NCBI GenBank assembly: GCA_034008185.1
Contig: CM067089.1
Span: forward strand, 21,982,213-22,046,212
Source: Gorsachius magnificus
Taxonomy: Eukaryota; Chordata; Aves; Pelecaniformes; Ardeidae
Length of the DNA: 64,000 nt
Direction: 5' to 3'
Shown here in pieces: positions 37,991 through 49,056 of this stretch. Position 1 is the first letter of the stretch, and each line of letters begins with the position of its first letter. The notes below the pieces were generated by a model. The model made no database searches and was not told the origin of the DNA. It saw only the letters and a list, made by a program, of their open reading frames with translations. Made by a program: the position numbers and the translations under genes.

Positions 37991-39519
37991 CAGCTCAGCA
38001 GCTAAGACAGGGCCAAGCAAAGACTCACCACTCCTCTTACGCCTATGGTCCAATACACATAAGGTCTTCTACCACAGCTATGGCCATGGCACCCATGATT
38101 TGTTGATCACTTCCCTTTCAAGAATGAGATAAACCTCAGCCTCCTCAAGGGTAAGGGATCAGTCTGCCCAGAAAAGCTGAAGGCAGGCTCATGTGCTGGG
38201 AGTTACATGAATGCCTGACAGTTGAATCCCACTATACTTAATCATGATAAAATCCCAATATAAAAGCAGGCAGGTCATGAACACAAGCTATACCATAACA
38301 ACTGTCCATGGGTGCTTTTTAATAGCTAGGAAAATCATGGTAGCTTAGCCCTAATATTTTTCTTTTTTTTTTGTGGGGGTGCCATAGAGAAATGGGAGTT
38401 GTTTGCCCTTGATGACTTTGCCCTCGGTATGGAGTGCTGGAGGACAAGGGCATGCACAGAAACTGCCCGAAATAGCCAACACTCAAGGCATTCCCAAGCT
38501 CATTTCACCCCATGGTGACTTGTTTGGTTGAATCCCAAGCAGCCACAGATTAGAATTTGCTGTTTCCTGATACTCCCTGCAGACATTTGTACAACAGGAC
38601 ACCATGTCAGTTGCTCCCAGAAAGTGACTATCAGGCTGGTTGCCAAGATCTGGGCAATCAGCACTTTAATTAGTTTGGCTGTAGGTCTGTGATAAACACA
38701 TGCCAGTCAGAGAGCAGGCAGGTCCCCTCCCACACTGCTCTGGTGGCATCAGAGAAACCAGCCAGAACAAGGAAGAAAGTGGCTTTTCAGCAAGCAGATG
38801 GGAAAGTCAGGTTAGAAAAGACAGTGAGCTGACCCTCAGCTGCAAGAGCAATGTGGGGATTCGTTCATGAGTAAGGAGAGGAAGAAGCATCTCAACAGGG
38901 CACCAGAGACAGAGGAAGGTCTCACTAGATGTAATAGGAGTGAAGCAAGCAGGAGTCAACTTGCAGGTTATGTGGAAGTGTCCAGAGAGAGAAGATTGAA
39001 GTCTTGGAATTCAGTCACTTGAAACTTGTCTGGCTAAGGCATCTGATGAGACACAGTGAAGAATAAACCTCTGCTGACCACCTGGGGAGGGAGAGCCAAA
39101 GGACCAACTCATATTCCCCATGCAGGAGTGGTTCCCACCAGGGCACAGCTGATGAAGCATCCAGCCCTCCCAGAGCATTGCACAGCAGGTAGCAGTGCAG
39201 CCAAATGCAGGCAGAGCAGTACTGAGGGCTCCTTGCAGGCTCCCAAATCAGTATTGGGAAGTTTGGCTCATCATCAGCCCCTGATGCGAGTTACTTCCTT
39301 TGCCCAAGCAGACTGCTGATTAACTAGGAATTAAGCTGGCATGAGACAAGAGCTTGTTGATGTCTCTATAATGCTTCAGCTGACAGACAAAAATAACTTC
39401 CATGTTGTCTATTCTGCTTCATCTTCTGCAAACATGCCTGGTACTGCCAGACTGTCAGCCAAGGTCCTCCCAATACTGCAGTTTTATGCTTGTACTCAAC
39501 AGGAGGAGATGTGCAGCTC
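37991..39519. other. Unique intergenic sequence, no gene seen
   Basis: Nothing is supported apart from a T run near 38362. Confidence 0.45.
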
Positions 39520-39995
39520 GCTCACGCTCCCTTACCCCCACACACATGTTCAACCGTGGGCAGACCCATGGGTTCACGCATGCCCCCACACATTTGCACT
39601 CATGACTCAGGCACCCACGCACGTGTTCAGGTACACAAGTCCCCAGGCTGCCTGCGTATGGGCACCCACCAAATGCTCAGGGTTACACTGATGTGCCTAT
39701 ATTGTGATGTACAGGAACACACTTTCTCACCTCCCTCTCAGGCACAATCACAACAATATGAAGGTATGGGCATGTTTGAAGATGCCTTCACTTAAAAGGG
39801 ATACATTCCTTCTCATATACATTCAGCACCCAAGCATTCACATATGCCTCAGCACAGATACCGTACGCAAATCCCATACCCTTTAGACACGCTAAGGCAT
39901 AAATTTCCTTACTCTCACACAAGACATACGCATACAATATGCATATCTGAACATGCCTGCAAAAGAGCACAAATACACCACAAACCTACAGAAAG
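39520..39995. repeat. Decayed CA-rich simple sequence
   Basis: Words such as 'cacacatg', 'acgcatgc', 'cacacattt', 'acatacgcatac' and 'atatgcatatc' recur irregularly over about 470 bases. This looks like an old (CA)n/(CACATG)n expansion broken up by mutation. His- and Thr-rich frames here are artefacts. Confidence 0.55.
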
Positions 39996-41899
39996 AAATA
40001 CTTTTAAGTCACGTTCATGTATGTGTGAGAAGCAACCTCACTGAGAAATGAATCGCTGACAATTCTGTAAGAAGGGGAAGAGTTGCTCTTTACTAAAGAT
40101 CAAATTCTTTACCTCTTCACAGTTATTGTGGCAGGAACATGGAGCAGTTTTAAACTGCAGGTATTTGTTACCCTCGTTAACATCAAAGATTCCTCACAAA
40201 GCAGTTGAAGAGAGAAAACAATTCTGCCCTGTTCCCAGTGCCCAGCATACAGTGTGCAGCAGCAGTACCAGGTCCCAGGCGAGGGATCGGGACCCCACAG
40301 TGCCAGGAGCTGTACAGCATGAACCTGATTTAAAAGAGGTTATAGCCAACATCCAAAATCCTCCGTGCCCCATGCAGCACGACAGCTGATTACAGTGGTA
40401 GGGCCTACTTTGCCTGGATGAGCAGTGCCTGCTCGCACTTTTTCCCATTTCACACCCTGCGCTCGCTTTCCCAGCCACACACATCTGTGCTGCCGGCTTC
40501 CTTGCAAACACACACAGCTTTCCCCACTGGACTCACCAGCAGGCACCCAGTTCCCACCAGTCTCTGCAGAGAGTGACGGTGCGGTGCAGACAGACCCATG
40601 CAAGCATCGAAACCAGCAGCAGCCCAGCCGTGGCAAAGCTCAGATCAGTGCGAGCCACAAAACCCTCCCAAGAAGTGAAGCAGGTGTTAAGCACAGAGTC
40701 CAGCTTGCACTCATTATGGGCTACGAACAACACCCAAATTAGCAAGTTTAAAGCCAGACCAGGCATGTCCACATGACATAACAGTCTGACACACATTTAC
40801 ATCACCAACAGAATCACCGATGGGAACGTGAATTTTCACCTGCTTAGAAGTATATTTTGTCTCTCCACAGCTGCTAGTTCATCAGGTCTGCTCTTTCCAA
40901 TGGGAATTTTTCATACCTTTTTTGAAAACCGAGCTTCTTCAGAAGTCAGTGATCTGCTGGTAGTGAAAAAACTATGTGTATGAACGTATTTGTTTCAGAA
41001 TTACATCTTTTCTTCTCCTTTTCCTAACCCCGTCCCTGAGAACCGTGAGACACTAAGTCCAAAACTGCTGGCACTTGCACAGAACACACTTTGGCAGATC
41101 TGCCTCAAAATCGCTTCAGCAGTCGTGGGCTCGCTTCAAACTGAGTGTGAATGTTTTCGTAACAGAAGCAGTGGGTTTGGGGAAAAAGAAAATAATTACG
41201 TGGAAAAACTCCCCACTGTAGCTCAGTTGTTAAAATTAAGGAATTCAAGTTAACTTTGCACCAATAGCAAATGGGGGGGGCACCTGTCCCAGCCTAAGAG
41301 AACCCTAAGCTTAGAGACAAGGCACACAAGTTTTCATACAGGGCTGTGGGCATAAGGGCTTAAAAGAGAGCAAGCATGGTTGTACGAGAAAAGCATCTAG
41401 CAATGCATTCTCAGAGTATTCTCCCAGGCTGCAGAAATAAACAGTACTGGCACTGAGAGATCCTAACATGCATGTTAAATAGGAGAGAAGAGAGTGAGGA
41501 GAAGTTTAAGGCCTCTATAAGGAATAAATAGAGACTCCAAAGGTTTTGACTAAAAAAAAAAAAAGCATACTAGCTGAAGGGGGAAGGAGCAGGTGAAAGG
41601 AACTGGGTTTAATCTCTCCATCAGTTTTTTTCTGACCTAGAAGCCTCCACTGACCCTAGAAAATTGTTTTGAAATATTGATTTCACAGACAGCAGGAGTT
41701 AAGAGGGACTGATGCCCCCCACCACCTCCTCACAAAACCTTAAACTCTTACCTTGCGAGTATTTATTGAGCTCTGATGGTGAGCAAACACCACGCAGTAT
41801 GGGCTTTTAGTTAATCCTTTGACTTCTGACTGTAGCCAAGGCATGAATAAAGAGCAGCAAGGACCCCAAATAATACCTCAACAGCGCCTTCAGACCTCT
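39996..41899. other. Unique sequence; minus-strand splice donor near 41750
   Basis: No gene. A strong minus-strand donor (CGCAAG then GTAAGAG) sits at forward position about 41746-41756, next to a short CpG-containing AT-rich stretch. It is not linked to a credible exon. Confidence 0.4.
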
Positions 41900-42495
41900 G
41901 TTTGCAAGATCACCGCTCAAGAACAAGCTTAAACCTGAACAGGAAGCGCAAAGCACTGCAGCAGCTCTGCAGGACAAGCAGAAGCATCTGTCAGGGAGCA
42001 GCAAGGGCCAGCTGCCCCTCAGGGAGGAGAAGCAGGGGCCGAGGGCAGCCCAGCACAGTGTTGCACAGCACCCAGGCACAGCAGGCAGAGCCGGGAGGCA
42101 GCAGCAGGCTCCATCAACAGACCTAAGTAAAGCAAGCAATGAGCCAGCTCCAGGGTCCATCCAGAGGAGTCCCATGGGGAGCAAAAGCAGATCAGGTGAG
42201 ACGGGACTGAAAAAACCCACTGTAATATGTGTCCAGAGACCACACAAAAGTCACAGCTGAAAGATATGGCTGAAGACAAACCACAACATACATACAAAGG
42301 GGGCATCTAGGAGACAAGCTACCTACAGTGCCAGCCCAAAGCCCAGCCAAAGGGCCAAGACGAAAGGTGCACCTACAGCATAGACAAAGCAAGGCCCAAG
42401 ACTGAGCTTAAATGGAGCTCTTGGGCCCCAGCCCACGGGCCAGAGGGTGTGGGGAGGCTCCAGGTGAGGCTGGTCAAGGCCATTAAAGCCTATTG
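41900..42495. repeat. Unclassified interspersed repeat, copy B
   Basis: A GC-rich, cagcag/caggcc-rich segment whose last 100 bases align with 30215-30305 (copy A). The purine bias and the shared 'gagggtgtggg' to 'ggtgagg' block suggest a dispersed element, possibly an LTR. Frames across it on both strands are low complexity. Confidence 0.5.
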
Positions 42496-43978
42496 GGGCA
42501 TTTGGGCCCTTTCCTCAGGAGAAGGTAGATTTCTCCAAAAAGGATGTGACCAGCATAACATTGAAGCCCTGTTCAGAGCAGGGTGCTGCTGTGCAGCCCA
42601 TGCTGCTCCAGAGACACCCTGAGAAAGAGTACCCTGAGACACCTGAGCACTTCTGCAAAGAGGAGCTGAAGAGTCTGGGTGGGATTCTGGAAGTCTGGTG
42701 CAACCTGCTGGTCTCTGGACAAGATCAAACCTGCTCTTGATTTTCTCCAGGCCTGAGGGAACAGCTTAGACATTTTGTTTAATAAATTAGCAGTGACCTG
42801 GTTCCCAGCTGTGCTGCTGTTTTTCTTTGTGTCTTCCATCTACTTTTGCCTTTGCTCATCACCAGTAATATGGAAATACCATTATCTGGTTTTCTTACTC
42901 ATCTGCTCCGTACTAACTCTGAAATGCATTTCTGAAAAGCATCCCATGATGTTCTGATAGGTGTTTTGAATAATAATAATTCTCCCCTAAATCAAGATTT
43001 TAGAGCAAAGACTAGTTCATATTACATCCTTGCCTTACAAGGTGACACCAGAGTATTAACTAGTTAAATAATAACATTTCTGTTAAAATAATCTAACCCC
43101 CTGCACCATTTCACTTTTTTTTTAGAGAAACTTGTACCTAATGGACCTGTTCACCTTAAAAAAAAAAAAAGGCAAAAACCCAATACTGCTGAAGTTATAA
43201 TACTTGTTTTAAATAGTATAACTGAAAAATAAAAAAAAAGTAGTTGCTTTCTGTGTGTGTTTTGGTTTCAGGTTATTCTTTAACCCTGGACCATATGAAT
43301 TAAAGTGATTGGCCAGTTGTAGACTTCTAAGGAAGCAAAATTATCTTTATACTCGGAAATGCCCAGAAAGCTTGCTGTGTGGTTTTAAAGAAGGAAGCTG
43401 GTTTGATTCATAAAATATACAAGAATCCCACTGTCATCCCCAAACACTGTATCAATCATGAATCAGTTACAGTTTGAGATATGAGCAAATCGACAATAAA
43501 CTTTACATCCTTCTCATTTGATGGCAGAGGTTTGAGCTAAGCTTTTCCTTGCAACTATATTAGGCTAAATAGACACTTTTTTAAATACATGAAAGCTGAG
43601 AGTTGCATACAATCACTTGACTCCAGGAGCTGAGACTGAGAGAAGTTGCTGTTAGGATAATCTTGGGGATAACATCTCACAAGCTGGCCGGGCAGCTTCT
43701 GGGAGATAGCTGGTAGATAAGGTTGAGGCAGCCCTCACCCATGCCCTGCAACAAATACACAAACCCCTCCAATATTTCATTCACACAACACTCGGGCTGA
43801 GCCTGAGAACAAAGTTCTTAAATGCTAACAACGACCAAGGGAAATAACAACATCCAATCCATGTTCAAAACACACTCCCTGGGCTAAAGGGCACTCAGTT
43901 CATTACTGCTGTATGATTCCTTTTGCTGCTGGGTGTTGATCATTTGCGCTTGCAAGTCTAATTCATTTGTAAGGGCAT
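42496..43978. other. AT-rich unique sequence, no gene seen
   Basis: Several A runs (43157-43169, 43229-43238) and AAT words. No feature is recognised. Confidence 0.5.
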
Positions 43979-44839
43979 CTAGAGGTTGGGGAGTTGCGGG
44001 GGGAGGAGGTGGTGGTGATTTCCAGCCTTATTTACATGTACAGGGATATGTTTTATTAAAAGTCCATCCAAGTGCACCTCCTGCACTCGTACCTCTTCGA
44101 GAGCTGTCTCAGACCGCCCAGCAAAACCAACAGCCAGGACTTGGGCACCCCCGGTCCAGTGGAGGTTAACAGAATCCAGAGTGAGCTGAGCTTGGCTGAA
44201 TGATGCCAGCAGGACTTGCTCTGAGGGTGCTGCTCTGTGGAGCATCTCAGTCAATCCACGGATGGAATTAGAGAAGAAGAAGGAAAATAAGTGCCTAACT
44301 TTCCCTTCTGGTGGGCAGCTCCAAGCAGGCTGCCAGCTGGTGCCTGCAGCAGGCCAGCTTCCAGGCTGCCAGCTGAAGGCAGCAGCAGAGGCTGGGGGGG
44401 CAGAGGTGCCAGGGCTGAGCAGGCCATGCCCCCCATTCCCAGCAGAATGACCAGGGCTGGGCAAGCACCGGCCCTGGCCCCCTCCAGTTCTGCCCAGGGC
44501 ATGCTCCAGGGGTGCAGCAGGGGGCAGGGGGCTGGCAACTCCTGAGGCGTCCCCCCCGCCCCGAAAAGGGAAGCTGAAATAAAAGGCAGAGGGAGCCTTG
44601 TGTGTGTTTTTATTATTATTATTTCTGATTAAAGAGGAATTCATTTCATCTTTGCCTCCTGCCAGGGGCTGAGGTGCCGCCATTGAGGTTAACGGTGCGG
44701 AAGAATACAAAAAAATTTCATTGAGGAGGATTATAAAAGTTACTAGCTGGAACATTAACAGAAGAGTAACTTGTAAAAAATGCAATATTACAATATTCAC
44801 AAGGACGGTAGAGCGTGGTAAAGCTATAAAATTCAACAT
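43979..44839 (-). other. Long anonymous open frame (286 codons), coding status doubtful
   Basis: The minus strand is open for 286 codons. The first 50 predicted residues are hydrophobic, the middle is Ala/Pro/Gly/Ser-rich, and the last third ('HRAAPSEQVLLASFSQAQ' onward) has a balanced, protein-like composition. I recognise no family. The frame lies directly left of the CpG-rich domain, and its AT-rich start overlaps sequence that looks like a non-coding element. It is more likely chance than gene. Confidence 0.15.
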
Positions 44840-44904
44840 TAAAATCTTCTACAGCCTAGATAACCTAGTTAACAAACATTGTATTGGAACTACTTTTTTT
44901 TTTT

Positions 44905-45080
44905 CCGCGGCACTGAGGGTGCGCGGGGCCAGGGCCGGGGCCGGGGGGTCGGGGGGGGCCGCGGAGGCCGGGGCTGAGCCCCTCCGCGGCCGCCGGTCCC
45001 GCCCGGGAGAAGCGCGGTCTCGCCCGGGGGCAAATAAAGGCGCGGAGTCGGCGCGGCTCCAGCCCCCGCCCCAGCGCTGA
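44905..45080. promoter_or_regulatory. CpG island, left border of the CpG-rich domain
   Basis: GC content and CpG frequency rise sharply at about 44905 ('ccgcggcactgagggtgcgcgg') and stay high to about 45075. It directly precedes the TATA element at 45185. This is the first island of a domain that continues to the window end. Confidence 0.75.
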
Positions 45081-45154
45081 TGAACTTTTTGTCATTAGCA
45101 AAGCGTGGGAAGCGATTTGTCTCATCCAAACCCGCAAAGAGGAAGCAGCGGTTC

Positions 45155-45225
45155 GTGTCATTTGTCACAAGCACCAAGTGCCCCTATAAATAACAGCCGG
45201 TGCGTTTCGCTGCGCCGGTCGGATC
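45155..45225 (+). promoter_or_regulatory. Candidate TATA core promoter
   Basis: TATAAATA at 45185-45192 lies in CpG-rich context, preceded by 'caagcaccaagtgcccc' and followed by 'cagccggtgcgtttcgctgc'. Initiation would be expected about 30 bases downstream (about 45215). The same bases (CTATAAATAA) also fit a MEF2 site, so the element could be a factor site rather than a TATA box. No coding frame follows closely, so the transcript could be non-coding. Confidence 0.4.
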
Positions 45226-45290
45226 CTGCAAGGCGAAACATCGGCAGCGCGTTCAAAAAAAAATTTAAAAAAAAAATTGAGGGAAATCAG

Positions 45291-45357
45291 ACATGAACAT
45301 TATTATTATTATTATTGTTATTACTATTATCGCTGCTCCTAATAATAATGTTCTTGT
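45291..45357. other. 18-bp inverted repeat / hairpin, pre-microRNA size
   Basis: Positions 45291-45308 pair with 45340-45357 at 17 of 18 positions, with one T-T mismatch and a 31-nt loop. Part of each arm is ATT/AAT simple sequence, but the outer eight bases (ACATGAAC against GTTCTTGT) are not, and they also pair. The element lies about 75-100 nt downstream of the presumed start site of the 45185 promoter. Function unknown. Confidence 0.5.
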
Positions 45358-45379
45358 GGAAAGACGTCAACCTTAAAGA

Positions 45380-45650
45380 TAAACCGCTGCCACCCTTCCG
45401 AAATGCGCACGGAGAGCCGCTTGGCTTTAAAGTCTCGCTGCACCCGGCGAAACTTAGTTCCCCTGCAATAGGTGGGGATGGCATTTCGCCTTGCTCTGTG
45501 TTATTTTAATGTCGTTTGTCGCCTCATCCTCCCCCCCTCCCCAACCCCCCCCCTCCCCGCCTCTGTTCTGGGGCTGCGGAGGGTGCGGGAGGGCCGGGAG
45601 AGAGGAGAGGGAGCGAGAATGGCTCTGAGCGACTGCGGAGCGGAATTCAG
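45380..45650. promoter_or_regulatory. CpG-rich segment with poly-C patches
   Basis: CpG-containing unique sequence ('ccgaaatgcgcacggagagccgc') and C-rich runs at 45532-45560. It continues the island system and holds no gene. Confidence 0.5.
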
Positions 45651-45654
45651 TTCC

Positions 45655-46260
45655 CTGGGGAGTGAGCAGACAGTTTGTGGAGATGTTACTCCAGAGTTTC
45701 AGACTATGATAAATATGATAATTTGTATAAAATTTGAATGGGTTCTTGTTTTCAGGGAGAATGCCTCCGATGATGAATGTTCATGATTTTCAGATAGATG
45801 GCTGATAAAAAGTGTATTGAATTGTTGAAAGCGATTTTAATTTTAATTCTCTACCTGCAGATGTCTGATAATAATAATGTCTCCTAATAAAATAGGAAGG
45901 TGTCAGTTTAAGCAGCAGTATTTCGCTTCACTTCATCCTTCCCATCCCCAGACTGTGGCAACATTAACCTCTTCTTATAAAAAGGCACATAAAATTATTA
46001 TAATTACAGAGTTATTAATTTTAAAAAGAGGGTTAGCAGGATTTTTTATTATTATTAATAGAGCTCGCACAGTACCCCTGCAAGTAAATCCCCGTGTGAA
46101 ATGATGGATCCGATTGCTAATTCTATTATTAGGTATTGCCTAGGAATTGCCTTTCGGGTTTTTAATTAGAGTAATTGAAACTAGAAGAGGCGGGGCTAAT
46201 TATTTTTATTTTCCCCCTTTGTTATTATTTAAAAGTCATCGATAACGCTCCCTGCATTCA
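45655..46260. promoter_or_regulatory. AT-rich candidate ultraconserved block between CpG islands
   Basis: A sharp drop to AT-rich, repeat-free sequence between two CpG islands. It carries 'actatgataaatatgataattt', 'gcgattttaattttaattctc', 'ctgataataataatgtctcctaa' and 'gagttattaattttaaaaag', with a direct repeat 'attgccta/gg-attgcctt' at about 46134-46154. Two acceptor-like sites occur: TTGTTTTCAG ending near 45756 and CTACCTGCAG near 45860. It could be an enhancer or a non-coding exon cluster. Confidence 0.5.
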
Positions 46261-46299
46261 GATCTGGGCTCCGGGAGCAGACCTGCAACAAAGCAACAA

Positions 46300-46870
46300 A
46301 GGCAGCACCGGCAGATCCCCGGGCCGGGGGGCTGCAGCTCCCGAGCCAGCGGCGAGCGGGGATGAGGTTAATTGGGGTTTGGGGGTTCGGGGGATCCCAT
46401 GGGAGGCCACCCTCAACCCCGCTCCCACTGCCTCTGATCCGGGCTGATATTTCGTGTCAAAAAAAAAAAAAAAAAAAAAAAAGGAAAGACCAGCGCCAAC
46501 AACTCCGGTAACACGGAATCAATGACCTGGCAGTTACACTCTAATTAGCGCCTCCCGCCAAGCAGCCCGAAGCCAGCCCAGCAGAGCACACGCACGCCCG
46601 GGGGGAGCGGGGGGCGGAGGAGGCGCGGGGGCACCCGCACCCGCACCGCACCCGCACCCCGCAGCGCGGCTCCCCTCGCCGGAGCCTTCCCCGCCGCCTC
46701 TCCCACCCGCGGCCGCGCCCACGTCTCACCCACCCGCGGCGGGGAACCGCGGGGAGGCAGGCGGGGGGCGGCTCGGCCGCTGCGGCCGGCGAAGGGGGGA
46801 GCGGCCCCGCTCGGCTGCCTGCGGGGCAGCCCCCGGCTGCGGGCTCGTTTGCCCGAGCTATTTTTCCCTC
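46300..46870. promoter_or_regulatory. CpG island with GCACCC repeats
   Basis: High CpG content throughout, interrupted by an A24 run at 46459-46482. A (GCACCC)n-like stretch lies at about 46631-46665. Long Gly/Ala/Arg frames on the minus strand reflect composition only. Confidence 0.75.
46459..46482. repeat. Poly-A run of 24
   Basis: Uninterrupted A homopolymer inside a CpG island. It is not accompanied by a recognisable retroposon. Confidence 0.95.
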
Positions 46871-46899
46871 GCCCTGAAAGGAGCAGACGATATTGTCCA

Positions 46900-47640
46900 T
46901 TCATCAGAAAGGCAGGAATTTGGTGCTTCTGGTTGACTCCGAGCCGGGTAATTCAGGGAGAAAAGCGAGCCGGATAAATGGCTCGGGAGTGTAAATGCGT
47001 GTGGAGGGTGCAAACCGGCTGGCAGAGAAGTGCGATTTTATAAACAACAGCATCGCCTGGCAAAAAGGGTAAAGGGCTGTACAGAGCTCGCAGCTTTTCC
47101 AAAGCACCACCTCGATATTTTACACATGCACGGGAGGGGAGAGCGAGAGCTATGATATATGTGCATAAACACGGGCTATGCGAGCACACGGGAGCGGTCC
47201 CTTCCGAATCCCCGCACAGGTGCATCTCCCCACCCCTGCAATGTTCCCTGGCTGTCGCCAGAAGAAACGGTTATATGCCATAAAACATATATATGAATTA
47301 AAGCCTCTCCATTTTGATCTAGAGATGCGGTTTTATATGATACGTTTCGTGTATATTGCCACGCATTCCTCTCCACAGACGAATGTATTTCGGGTACATG
47401 CGCGTAGTTGGGAATATAACATCTATACTTATAGTTACGCAGGGAATCTGAGAATTGGCAATACGTCTGGCAATAAGAGAACTCGTTAGATATATAGTTG
47501 CAGGAAGGATCGTGTACAGTTACATTAAGTCCCATTAAGAGAGTGAATGTCGGTCTGCGCCGTTTCGCACACGAAATTACAAGTTCCCGACTGCAGAGCA
47601 GGAAGAAATTGCCAGAAGCTTGGGGTGGTCCGGTCCCCCC
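46900..47640. promoter_or_regulatory. AT-rich inter-island segment
   Basis: Unique, AT-leaning sequence with many isolated CpGs ('atacgtttcgtg', 'acgaatgtatttcgggtacatgcgcg'), which is unusual and suggests an unmethylated or conserved state. There are no simple repeats and no plausible gene on either strand. Confidence 0.35.
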
Positions 47641-47759
47641 GCCTGGTGCCTGCGACCTCCTTCCCGCCGGGGTGCTGAGGGATTTAGGAAGCCGGAGATG
47701 GGGAAAAGGCATTTATTCAGGGCAATTAGAAAGCAGGTACCGCTTCAAAAAATGGATTT

Positions 47760-48010
47760 ATTAAGGGGGAAAGGAGTTGAAATTATTGTTTAAAAAAATT
47801 GCGCATAAACGACTCCAACAAAGTAGGGAAGCAGAAGCAGCTTGGCGTGTAAGGTATCACACTGGAACTGCTTCTGCTTCAGACCTCGGGATTAATCAAA
47901 GAAATCGGTGCGGCTGATGAGGAGTTATTCAGCAGCTGAGCTCTGGAAAACTGCATCCCTGCTTTCTTTATACATTTTATTATTTTCAATTGGTTTGAAA
48001 AATTAGGAGC
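47760..48010. promoter_or_regulatory. Candidate conserved block carrying a perfect hairpin
   Basis: AT-rich, repeat-free sequence with 'gggattaatcaaagaaatcgg', TTATTCAGC and 'ttttcaattggtttg'. The hairpin at 47825-47886 lies inside it. GC-rich DNA flanks both sides. Confidence 0.45.
47825..47886. ncRNA. Candidate small hairpin RNA (pre-microRNA-like), unidentified
   Basis: Arms at 47828-47840 and 47868-47880 are perfectly complementary over 13 bp (GAAGCAGAAGCAG with CTGCTTCTGCTTC). Inside, GTGT at 47847-47850 pairs with ACAC at 47859-47862 around an 8-nt loop, leaving a small internal loop. Outside, AGG (47825-47827) can pair with CCT (47884-47886) across a 3-nt bulge. The total of about 62 nt matches the size and shape of a microRNA precursor. 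I do not recognise a known microRNA seed. It could equally be a palindromic protein site or an accidental inverted repeat, and the strand is unknown. Confidence 0.3.
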
Positions 48011-48109
48011 GTTTAGAGAAAAGAAATACACATTTCTTCTTCCAGCGGGCTGGAAAGCTTTGATTTTGTTTTTCCCCCTCTCCTCTTATCTTTCCTTCCC
48101 TTTCTATTT

Positions 48110-48960
48110 TCCCTTCCTCCGAAGTTGGCGGAGGGGGCCGCAGGGAAGGGATGCGTTTGAGAAAGTCAGAAAGCGAAGCTCTTCTTTGGAGGGGACGGGG
48201 GCTGCTGCTCTCCGCCCCCCCGGCCCACCCCCCCACCCCCTCGCCCCCCGCGGCTCCCGTGTCCCCTGTTCCCGCTGGGGAGCCCAGCCCTGGCAGCCCG
48301 GGCGGTTTTGCACCCTCCGGTGCCTGGCGGGGGACAAGGGACAGGGCTGGGCTCTTCCTGACGCTTTTCCCTCCTTCTGCCCTCACATCCCTCCCTGCCA
48401 GGGCTCGGCAAATCCCCCCTTGCCCGCTTACGAGCGGCCGTGGCGGGGGGTGGCGGGTGCCCCCCGCCCCTTACACGAGCCATTCCTCTATGGCCAAACT
48501 TTCTTAGGGAACTCGAGCAGGTCCCGGCGAGCCGGGGAGAGGCGGCGCTGCCAGCGGCGCCCCTGGCCATCGCCCCCCCGCAAACCAAAACCCCCGGCCC
48601 CCCCCCCCCCCCCCCCCCCCCCGCGTCCAGCGCGGTCTTCACCGCTGCTGAATCTCCGTCCCTCGGCCGGCTCGGAGGCAAAGCTGACGACCTAAGGGTA
48701 TGGTGGGGAGGGAAAGTTAACTGACACGAGTGGGGCAAGGCGGGACTGGCAGCAGCCCTCCTCACGCACTCGCTGAGGTGTCACGGCCGGCCGGGCCCAC
48801 GCACAAAAGGGCCACTCGGGAAACCACCCCCCGGGAGCGTTCCCTCGGACCGCCGGACGAAAAGCAGCGGGTGGCACCGCTCCCCCGACGGCCGGCGGGG
48901 TGCGATAGGGCGGGGGGGGCGGGGGTAGGACGGGGGGAAGGAGTCCTTGGGCCAATTTAT
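48110..48960. promoter_or_regulatory. CpG island with long poly-C
   Basis: Very GC-rich and CpG-rich, including a 25-base C run at 48598-48622. Frames of 100-210 codons on both strands overlap each other and have Pro/Gly/Arg/Ala composition, so none is credible. Confidence 0.75.
48598..48622. repeat. Poly-C run of 25
   Basis: Uninterrupted C homopolymer. The G-rich complement can form quadruplexes and is difficult to sequence, so its length is uncertain. Confidence 0.9.
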
Positions 48961-49028
48961 CAGGTATTAAAGGACCCTTCCTGGACCTACAGAGCTCGGG
49001 GGCATTTCTCATCTCAACTCCAAATAGG

Positions 49029-49056
49029 AAAAAAAAAAAAAAAAAAAAAAAAAAAA
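49029..49056. repeat. Poly-A run of 28
   Basis: Uninterrupted A homopolymer separating the CpG island from an AT-rich block. Confidence 0.95.

Noticed and set aside
39341..39691. His/Thr/Pro-rich plus frame
   Set aside because: Product of decayed CA-rich simple sequence.
46459..46482. Poly-A tail of a processed pseudogene
   Set aside because: The sequence before it is CpG island with no cDNA-like frame and no polyadenylation signal.
48060..48765. Frames of about 200 codons on both strands
   Set aside because: Mutual shadows in GC-rich DNA that read through a poly-C run.
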